Origin: Bacteroidales bacterium
GTDB lineage: Bacteria; Bacteroidota; Bacteroidia; Bacteroidales; UBA932
Assembly (NCBI GenBank): GCA_017614795.1
Contig: JAGABD010000012.1
Span: 1 to 37,221, forward strand
Length of the DNA stretch: 37,221 nucleotides
Direction: 5' to 3'
Notes under the pieces: generated by a model
The model's input: the letters and a program-made list of their open reading frames with translations, nothing else
Databases searched by the model: none
Told to the model about the DNA's origin: nothing
In this document: positions 24,286 to 30,063 of the stretch, one piece after another
Position numbering within the stretch: the first letter of the stretch is position 1
How the letters are laid out: every line of letters begins with the position of its first letter
Position numbers and translations under genes: made by a program

Positions 24286-25253
24286 TGCTTATTAAAGATT
24301 TAATAAGGCGCGGCGTAAAGGCGCTGGGCGAACTGTATCCCGAGGCTGAGGCGCGCAGCCTGGTGCTGATGCTTTGCCAGGAGAGGCTGGGGGTGATGTC
24401 GTGGACCCACGTCGTCGAGCCCGGGACAGTCGTGCCCGATGATGAACTCCCCGGCCTGCAAGATGACCTGGCGCGCCTCGCAGCAGGCGAACCCATCCAG
24501 TACATCCTCGGCTACACCGAATTCCGCGGCCGCATCTTCAAGACCGACCCCCGCGCCCTCATTCCCCGCATCGAAACCGAACTTCTCGTAGAAGAAGTCG
24601 TATCTCGCCGGGGTGGCGGCAGCACTAGCCCCTTCGGGAGTTCGGCAGAGCCTCACCCCACCACCAAAGGTGGTCCCCCCGCTTCCGTGCCGCGGGTGGC
24701 ACGTCCCTCAGGAGCCAGTGCTGCCGCCACTTTGCAAGTATTAGATTTATGTACCGGGAGCGGGTGTATCGCCTGGAGTTTGGCGTATGAGTTGCCGGGT
24801 GCGGTAGTGACGGGGGCAGATATTTCCGAGGATGCTTTGGCTCTGGCCAGGAGCCAGTTCAGAAGGTTGCCGAAGGGGGTGGTGAGGCCGACATTCATGA
24901 AGGGAGACATTCTGGATTTCGACACGCCGTTCCCGCAGTGCGATATTCTGACGGCCAATCCGCCGTACATTACATTGCCCGAGAAAAAGTTTATGCGGCC
25001 GAACGTGCTGGACTGGGAGCCAGAAGTGGCGCTGTTCGCTCCCGAAAGCGACCCGCTGGCGTTCCATAAGGCGATTGCCGTGTGGGCCCGCAGGCTGCTC
25101 CGGCAGGGCGGATTCGGCATCGTGGAAATCAACGAGGACCTCGGCCCCGAGTCGCTCGCGGTATTCAAGAGCTTCCGGAACGTGCGTCTGGTCGAGGACT
25201 TCGCGGGCAAATCGCGCTTCGTAGCCTTCGAAAACCTCGAAGGTCAGTCTTAA
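24285..25253 (+). CDS. prmC: peptide chain release factor N5-glutamine methyltransferase with an inserted linker
   Basis: 322 residues. It methylates the GGQ glutamine of release factors RF1/RF2. The N-terminal helical domain ends with P-I-Q-Y-I-L-G and P-R-I-E-T-E; the SAM domain has L-D-L-C-T-G-S-G-C-I-A (motif I) and the hallmark N-P-P-Y. Between them, residues about 110-149 form a Gly/Ser/Pro/Ala-rich stretch absent from usual PrmC, encoded exactly by a 118-base palindromic element (24613-24730). It falls at a flexible linker and keeps the frame, so the enzyme may still work. I place the start at GTG 24285, overlapping the ddl stop by one base; there is no in-frame ATG near enough. Confidence 0.9.
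   Translation: MLIKDLIRRGVKALGELYPEAEARSLVLMLCQERLGVMSWTHVVEPGTVVPDDELPGLQDDLARLAAGEPIQYILGYTEFRGRIFKTDPRALIPRIETELLVEEVVSRRGGGSTSPFGSSAEPHPTTKGGPPASVPRVARPSGASAAATLQVLDLCTGSGCIAWSLAYELPGAVVTGADISEDALALARSQFRRLPKGVVRPTFMKGDILDFDTPFPQCDILTANPPYITLPEKKFMRPNVLDWEPEVALFAPESDPLAFHKAIAVWARRLLRQGGFGIVEINEDLGPESLAVFKSFRNVRLVEDFAGKSRFVAFENLEGQS
24613..24730. repeat. 118-base palindromic element inserted in frame in prmC
   Basis: Perfect 14-base inverted arms GTGGCGGCAGCACT (24613-24626) and AGTGCTGCCGCCAC (24717-24730) bound the element, with imperfect pairing continuing inward. Two more hairpins lie inside: ACCACC-AAA-GGTGGT (24660-24674) and CGTGCC-N6-GGCACG (24686-24703). The layout resembles a palindromic mobile unit of the REP/MITE or Rickettsia RPE type. 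I see no target duplication and no second copy in the window. Confidence 0.7.
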
Positions 25254-25301
25254 AAAGAAAACTTAACTCCGCCCTCTCAAGGTGTTCTGCCCGGCGGTTT
25301 C

Positions 25302-25319
25302 AATGTAAGCGCTTACATT
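25302..25319. promoter_or_regulatory. 18-base perfect palindrome, LacI-type operator or terminator
   Basis: AATGTAAGCGCTTACATT is a perfect palindrome centred at 25310/25311, with the central CG of LacI-family sites (it also fits the cre-like pattern TGnAAnCGnTTnCA). It lies 48 bases before the lipoprotein gene at 25367 and 48 bases after prmC. A run of T follows directly, so it might instead serve as a small terminator for the wall operon. No LacI gene is in the window. Confidence 0.55.
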
Positions 25320-25366
25320 TTTTTACAAGCGGATAATTCTTGTTCACTTTGCAAGAAAAATGCGAT

Positions 25367-26572
25367 ATGGACAAGATTCGTTTATTCCGCGATTCGTTCG
25401 CGATTGTCGGGGCCCTGGCGCTGACGGCACTTCCGGGATCCTGCACCAAAGATTCTACGCCGTCCCGTACGCAGGCGACGGTCGAGTCTTCCGCCTTCAC
25501 CCTGAAGGACGTGGCCGTGATGCTTTCGGCCCTCCCTATGGAAAGCGCCCATCTCGAAGAGGTGCACACCGCCGTCAGTTCGTCTTCCGGAAACGGTTAT
25601 GACGAGGAGTATATGATGCGCGACCTGCTCACCGACCCCGGTGCGGGCGTGGGCGACGACGCCTCCACCAGGGCGGCGGTGCGTTCTTCTTTCAGCAACC
25701 CGCTGAGAAATCTCATCGAGGAGTATTTCGCTTCGAACCCCTCCGCGCAGAAGGCGGCGAAGAGCAAGGCCGACGGGGAAGACGGGGTGCAGGCCTGCAT
25801 CGACGCCCTGGCTTCTTCCGAAATGCAGATCTACTGGCCGTATTCGGAGGACTGGGACGGCGAGACTTTCCCCGTAATCACCTTCGATCCGGGTTATGGC
25901 GCCGAGTCCAACTATGGCTATATGCTGGCCCGCGGCGCCGACGGCCTCATAGTGGTCGATTCGGTGTATGTGGACGAGAATTTGGCGAAGAGCCGTCCCG
26001 TCTGGGTGGTGAACAGCAACGACGACAGCGCTATGACTCCGCTGGAACTCACTATGGACGACGAAACGCCAAGGGATCTATCCCCCAGGTCGGCGGGCAA
26101 GGTGCGCAACCTTTACCTCAAGAGTTTCACGATGCTGCGCAACTACGATTCCTGGTTCGCGGGCGCTTCCGAATTCTGGGTGAAGTGCGGCGCCGTCAAG
26201 GGTTTCAAGGCGGCGGTGGAGAACGACCTGCAGTACTACACTCCGTCCATCACCGACCTAGTGATAGTGGTGAAGCGCAAGTATCTGGGCGAAGAAGTCC
26301 CGTTCCAGGCCATCCTGGCGTCGGATTTTACGGAGCAGCTGGACAAGCTGGCTTTCCTCATAATCGAAGACGACGGCGGCAAGTCGACCACCTGGAACTG
26401 CTCCGCCACCGTGAAGATAAAGTCGAAGTCCTACGGTTTCGAGATGTCCATCCCGTACCGGCAGAACGACGACATAGTCTGGCGAGGCCAGCTCAGCGCG
26501 AGTTATTTCACTCAGGACAAGGAAGTTTCCGGCCGCTTCGGCGATGTGATGGTCACATTCGCCCTTGAATAA
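25367..26572 (+). CDS. lipoprotein of unknown function
   Basis: 401 residues, not recognised. The signal peptide (M-D-K-I-R-L-F-R, hydrophobic core, P-G-S-C26) has a lipobox-like end; the start is ATG 25367, since the TTG at 25340 would add nine residues before the signal. Residues about 30-130 are acidic and Ser/Ala-rich with an R-A-A-V-R-S-S-F-S-N-P-L-R-N-L-I-E-E-Y helix. The rest looks beta-rich, with W-P-Y-S-E-D-W-D-G near 160 and a C-terminal segment of alternating hydrophobic residues (W-N-C-S-A-T-V-K-I-K). No catalytic motif is visible. It is preceded by the 18-base palindrome and a weak -7 box (TCACTTTG, 25344-25351), suggesting separate, regulated expression. Confidence 0.75.
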   Translation: MDKIRLFRDSFAIVGALALTALPGSCTKDSTPSRTQATVESSAFTLKDVAVMLSALPMESAHLEEVHTAVSSSSGNGYDEEYMMRDLLTDPGAGVGDDASTRAAVRSSFSNPLRNLIEEYFASNPSAQKAAKSKADGEDGVQACIDALASSEMQIYWPYSEDWDGETFPVITFDPGYGAESNYGYMLARGADGLIVVDSVYVDENLAKSRPVWVVNSNDDSAMTPLELTMDDETPRDLSPRSAGKVRNLYLKSFTMLRNYDSWFAGASEFWVKCGAVKGFKAAVENDLQYYTPSITDLVIVVKRKYLGEEVPFQAILASDFTEQLDKLAFLIIEDDGGKSTTWNCSATVKIKSKSYGFEMSIPYRQNDDIVWRGQLSASYFTQDKEVSGRFGDVMVTFALE

Positions 26573-26584
26573 AGTTATAACATA

Positions 26585-26615
26585 TTGGAAAATAGTGGAA
26601 ATTGTAATACCTTTG
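26585..26615 (+). promoter_or_regulatory. promoter of the vapBC operon
   Basis: TTG (26585-26587), a 20-base spacer and TACCTTTG (26608-26615) match the Bacteroidota -33/-7 consensus well. It lies just past the lipoprotein stop and gives a leader of about 20 bases to ATG 26640, supporting that start over the TTG at 26565. Confidence 0.65.
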
Positions 26616-26617
26616 CG

Positions 26618-26643
26618 GCATATCATAGAAAATCAAGATATGC
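26618..26643. promoter_or_regulatory. inverted repeat over the vapB start, likely autoregulatory operator
   Basis: GCATATC (26618-26624) and GATATGC (26637-26643) are perfect 7-base arms with a 12-base spacer. The repeat lies between the -7 box and the start codon and includes the ATG. VapB antitoxins usually repress their own operon through such sites. Confidence 0.55.
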
Positions 26644-26912
26644 GCAGCAAAATTACCAGGATCGGCAACAGCCTTGGAATCATTATTCCCTCGAAGATCT
26701 TGAAAGAGATGTCATTGAAAGAAAAGGACGAAGTGAGCTTGGAACTTCACGGCCCCAGGCTGGTCATAGGTTCGGTTCAGGACATCGAGGACCCGTTCGC
26801 CCCGATTTCCCGCGGCGGGTGGTACGACGACCCGCGTGAAACACGGGAAATAATAGATGAGATATACAGTATGCGCCACAGCGAATTGGAAAGAGGAATC
26901 GTAGACCTATGA
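26640..26912 (+). CDS. VapB-type antitoxin, AbrB/SpoVT fold
   Basis: 90 residues. The N-terminus M-R-S-K-I-T-R-I-G-N-S-L-G-I-I-I-P is the swapped-hairpin AbrB/MazE DNA-binding motif, followed by L-K-E-K-D-E-V-S-L-E and L-V-I. The C-terminal half (D-P-F-A-P-I-S-R-G-G-W-Y-D-D-P-R-E) is acidic and aromatic, as in antitoxin tails that wrap the toxin. The stop overlaps the toxin start by 4 bases (ATGA). The local base composition is less GC-rich than that of its neighbours, suggesting acquisition by transfer. Confidence 0.88.
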   Translation: MRSKITRIGNSLGIIIPSKILKEMSLKEKDEVSLELHGPRLVIGSVQDIEDPFAPISRGGWYDDPRETREIIDEIYSMRHSELERGIVDL

Positions 26913-27304
26913 AATATCTGCTTGACACTTGTACGCTGATCTCTATGACCAGAAGAAGCCCTGAGGTTCGGAACAAGATACTGAATGTCGGTTTCGAAAA
27001 CTGCTCAATAAGCGAGATATCCCTGGCGGAACTGATATCCGGAGCCCACAAGGGGGGATACGAACAGCATCGTCATGAAATAGAATTCATAAAGAAGAGT
27101 TTCAAAGTGATTCCGATAACCGGAGTTTTGGATGAATACGGTTCGTTGAGGGCCCGACTTGAGAAGCAGGGGACTCCGGTAGAGAATTTCGATTTGATGA
27201 TAGCGGCGACGGCTATTGTATCAAAGATGGTATTGGTTACACACAATACCCGCCACTTCGACAAAATACCCGGACTGGAGATCAGGGATTGGGAACGGGA
27301 GTGA
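26909..27304 (+). CDS. VapC-type PIN-domain toxin
   Basis: 131 residues, typical of VapC. PIN-domain acidic residues are in place: D6 in L-L-D-T-C, E41 in L-A-E-L-I, D95 in N-F-D-L-M-I-A-A and the T-H-N-T-R-H-F-D segment near the C-terminus. These proteins are Mg2+-dependent RNases that cut tRNA or rRNA when free of antitoxin; the target here is not predictable. Start overlaps the antitoxin stop (ATGA). The 3' end overlaps the U32 gene on the other strand by 23 bases, so the pair is wedged tightly between chromosomal genes. Confidence 0.9.
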   Translation: MKYLLDTCTLISMTRRSPEVRNKILNVGFENCSISEISLAELISGAHKGGYEQHRHEIEFIKKSFKVIPITGVLDEYGSLRARLEKQGTPVENFDLMIAATAIVSKMVLVTHNTRHFDKIPGLEIRDWERE

Positions 27305-29048
27305 CGCTCATTTCGCAGGCCTTGCAGTCGAAGTGAAGCGCGAGCCTGCGGCCGTTGTTGACGAGGTATAGATTGCCTGTGGGCTTCGCGCCCTGGTGTT
27401 TCGGGCAGAGACCGAGTTCATACTTGACGCAGTACTTGGTCGTCAGCAGATTGCCGGTCGGAGCCTGCAATGACGACGAAAGGGCCGGAAATGACGATGG
27501 CGCCGCATCCGTCACGCCAGTCCTGATCCGGCATCCCTGCATCGGTACGGTGCCGCAAGGCATCCGGTCCAGATCCTCTGCCAGCAAACGCCTCATACTG
27601 TTGATGGTGGAGGCGCTGAGAAGGGGCAGGGACGCTCCGGCGGTGATTTCGCTGACCTTGAAGTTGTAGTGGAGAGCCCTCTTACCGAGCTGTTCGCGAA
27701 GCATCGCCTCGGCGCGTTCGCGGTTCTCCGCTTTCTCGACATCGGCCTTGTAGCTGCTCGACAGGGTTCTTCCGTCCTCGGTAGATGCTTCCAGCACTAT
27801 CGTGAAGGCCCCGGATATGCGGACGTTCAGCGTCACGGCAATCTCCCGCCTGCAGGCGTTGCGCTCGAGTTCCCGCTCGAAAGCGGCGTTGACGTTGCGG
27901 TACAGGGTGACGCCCTCGCGAAGTTCCGGGACGTCTTTGCAGCAGATTTCGTTCCCGCCGGCGGTATCCGCGCGGAATCCCACGATGGCGTTGCCGCTTA
28001 CAAAAGCGAAGCCGTCGCCGTTGTTGAACTGCGCTCCGCCCTTCACGCGGACGGTCATTGCCTTGCCGCCTCGCCTGACGCTCGCGACGGTTCCGACGCA
28101 TTCTCCCATTGACTTAGGAGCGTCCATCGAGGACCACTTTCCGCGCTTGCCGTCGAAGAAAAGGGAAGTGTAGCCGCGGGTGAAGGTTTTGTCTTCGTCG
28201 GGCTCGAAGCCTCCGGACACCTTTCCGAAAGACGCCCTGCGCCAACGTTCCGGGTTTGCATCCACCAGCGCGTCGAGCGCCTTGGAGTACAGCCGGGTTA
28301 TGTTGCGGACATAGGATATGTTCTTGAGCCGTCCCTCGATTTTGAAGGAGCAGACTCCTGCGGAAGCCAGTTCTTCCAGCCGGTCGTGAAGGTCGAAGTC
28401 GCGCAGCGAAAGAAGTGCCTTGCCACGCACCAGCGTGTGTCCGTTTTCGTCCACCAGGTCGTATAGCGAACGGCAGGCCTGGACGCATTCGCCGCGGTCG
28501 GCGCTTCGCCCGTTGAGGTATTCCGACAGGCGGCATTCCCCGCTGTAGCCGACGCAGAGGGCGCCGTGCACGAAGCACTCGACTTCGCATTTCACGGCGG
28601 CGCATATCTCCTTGATTTGAGCGAGGCTGAGTTCCCTTTCGAGCACGATTCGGGAGCAACCGGCCTCTTCGCAGCGACGTGCCGATTCCACATCGCGGAT
28701 GGCGCATTGCGTGGAGGCGTGAAGGGGCACCGTGATGTCCTTCCACCCGCAGATTCGCAGGTCGCGGATGATGAAGGCGTCCGCTCCGGCCTTCTGGGCC
28801 TCCAGCATGAACGCGTGGACCGCGGGCAGTTCGTCGTCCCGAAGAATTATGTTGACTGTCACGAAGATGCGGGCCCCGAAGCGGTGGGCGTATTCGCAAA
28901 GCCTTGCGATATCCTCCACGCTGTTGCCGGCATCCTTGCGTGCGCCGAATGCCGGCCCCGCAATATATACGGCATCGGCACCGCAGTCGATTGACGCGAT
29001 GCCGATGTCAGCGTTCCTGGCGGGAGCCAGCAGTTCGAGATACCCCAT
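27282..29048 (-). CDS. U32 family protein (RlhA/TrhP-like RNA hydroxylation)
   Basis: 588 residues. It has the full U32 signature E157-C-F-V-H-G-A-L-C165-V-G-Y-S-G-E-C172-R-L-S175, with further Cys at 188 and 192 that could complete an iron-sulfur site. The N-terminal TIM-barrel-like part starts E-L-L-A-P-A. U32 proteins were named as peptidases, but characterised members (RlhA, TrhP) hydroxylate 23S rRNA or tRNA using prephenate-derived chemistry, so an RNA modification role is more likely here. The C-terminal part includes a last domain with C-x-K-Y-E-L-G-L-C-P. It begins exactly after the TPR gene stop and overlaps vapC at its 3' end. Confidence 0.87.
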   Translation of the reverse strand: MGYLELLAPARNADIGIASIDCGADAVYIAGPAFGARKDAGNSVEDIARLCEYAHRFGARIFVTVNIILRDDELPAVHAFMLEAQKAGADAFIIRDLRICGWKDITVPLHASTQCAIRDVESARRCEEAGCSRIVLERELSLAQIKEICAAVKCEVECFVHGALCVGYSGECRLSEYLNGRSADRGECVQACRSLYDLVDENGHTLVRGKALLSLRDFDLHDRLEELASAGVCSFKIEGRLKNISYVRNITRLYSKALDALVDANPERWRRASFGKVSGGFEPDEDKTFTRGYTSLFFDGKRGKWSSMDAPKSMGECVGTVASVRRGGKAMTVRVKGGAQFNNGDGFAFVSGNAIVGFRADTAGGNEICCKDVPELREGVTLYRNVNAAFERELERNACRREIAVTLNVRISGAFTIVLEASTEDGRTLSSSYKADVEKAENRERAEAMLREQLGKRALHYNFKVSEITAGASLPLLSASTINSMRRLLAEDLDRMPCGTVPMQGCRIRTGVTDAAPSSFPALSSSLQAPTGNLLTTKYCVKYELGLCPKHQGAKPTGNLYLVNNGRRLALHFDCKACEMSVTPVPNP

Positions 29049-29987
29049 TTACTTGAGGTTCTTCAGCAGTTCCTGGGCCTGTACTCCGAATTTGGGGTCG
29101 CCCACGGCCTTCTGATAGTATTCCTTTGCCTTGGCGTTGTTGCCCTGCTTCTGGTAGATGGCGCCGATGGTGAAGGCGATCTGTCCGGCGTTGCTCGCGG
29201 TAGGAGCAAGCTCGAGGTACTTGTCGAAGTACTGGATGGCGTCGGCGTTCTTGCCCTGGATCTGGCTGGCCTGACCTGCAATCTGCAGAGCCTTGGCGTT
29301 CTCGAGGTATTCGTTGGACTTGAGAGCGTTGGCTACCGCGTCAGCGGGCTTCTTGGCCTTGAGGTCGGCTGCGGCTTCCTTCAGGTAGAAGGTGCTGAGC
29401 TGCTTGTTGGCGGCCTTCTCCTGTCCGTTCTCGACAGCTTTCAGGAAAGCGTCCACTGCTCCTTCCTTGTCGCCGGCGGCGTTGAGGGCGGAACCGAGGC
29501 GGAGATATGCGAGTCCGTTGGCGGGATTGGCCTCGACCACTGCCTTGTAAGCGTCAGCGGCGGCGGCGAAATCCTTGGCCTGGAGAAGCGAGTTGCCCTT
29601 CTGCATAAGAACCTGAGGGATCAGGTCCTTGGCTTCGGTGGCGGTAGTCTCGTCCTTGAAAGCCTGTGCGGTCTCGATGGTCTTCTTCAGTTCGGCGACC
29701 GCGTTGTCATAATCGGCCGCGTTGACGAAATCCTTCGCTATTGAGAACTGCACTATGGGAATGTGCTCGTTGCACTTTTCTGCGATTTCCTGTGCCGGAG
29801 CGTTGTCGGGCAGAGCCTTCGCAAGCTCGATCGCCTGCTGGAAATAGGCTATTGCTTCGGCCTTCTGGCCCAGCGAGAGGGCGGTGGCCCCATTGTTGTA
29901 AGTCTCGGTAAGGACCTTGATGTCCTGCGCGGAAACCATCGCGGTTGCGACGATTGCGGCAAAGACGGTCAGCATCAATTTTTTCAT
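29049..29987 (-). CDS. exported tetratricopeptide repeat protein
   Basis: 312 residues. A Sec signal peptide (M-K-K-L-M-L, hydrophobic, A-M-V-S-A-Q; cleavage near residue 20, no Cys) places it in the periplasm. The mature part is a chain of TPR helices: Y-N-N-G-A-T-A-L-S-L-G-Q-K-A-E-A-I-A-Y-F near the start, A-Y-L-R-L-G-S-A-L-N near 165, and I-G-A-I-Y-Q-K-Q-G-N-N-A-K-A at the end. The sequence is rich in Ala and Lys and has no enzyme motif; it is likely a scaffold. The U32 gene follows with no gap, though their products act in different compartments. Confidence 0.85.
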   Translation of the reverse strand: MKKLMLTVFAAIVATAMVSAQDIKVLTETYNNGATALSLGQKAEAIAYFQQAIELAKALPDNAPAQEIAEKCNEHIPIVQFSIAKDFVNAADYDNAVAELKKTIETAQAFKDETTATEAKDLIPQVLMQKGNSLLQAKDFAAAADAYKAVVEANPANGLAYLRLGSALNAAGDKEGAVDAFLKAVENGQEKAANKQLSTFYLKEAAADLKAKKPADAVANALKSNEYLENAKALQIAGQASQIQGKNADAIQYFDKYLELAPTASNAGQIAFTIGAIYQKQGNNAKAKEYYQKAVGDPKFGVQAQELLKNLK

Positions 29988-30020
29988 CTCTCAGACTATT
30001 TACTTAAACAATACGAATGG

Positions 30021-30028
30021 CAAAAATA
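30021..30028 (-). promoter_or_regulatory. -7 box for the TPR-U32 operon
   Basis: TATTTTTG on the minus strand fits TAnnTTTG and lies 33 bases before ATG 29987. It is back to back with the M16 gene's box, 13 bases away, the same geometry as at 17303-17331. Confidence 0.5.
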
Positions 30029-30041
30029 GCAATTTTTATTG

Positions 30042-30049
30042 TAATTTTG
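30042..30049 (+). promoter_or_regulatory. -7 box for the M16-like gene
   Basis: TAATTTTG on the plus strand fits TAnnTTTG, with 14 bases to ATG 30064. No TTG is seen at the usual -33 distance. Confidence 0.5.
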
Positions 30050-30063
30050 CAAGCCAAGGTATT

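Noticed and set aside
29917..30063. A 49-residue N-terminal extension of the M16-like frame
   Set aside because: It overlaps the TPR gene and its promoter; the signal peptide begins at ATG 30064.
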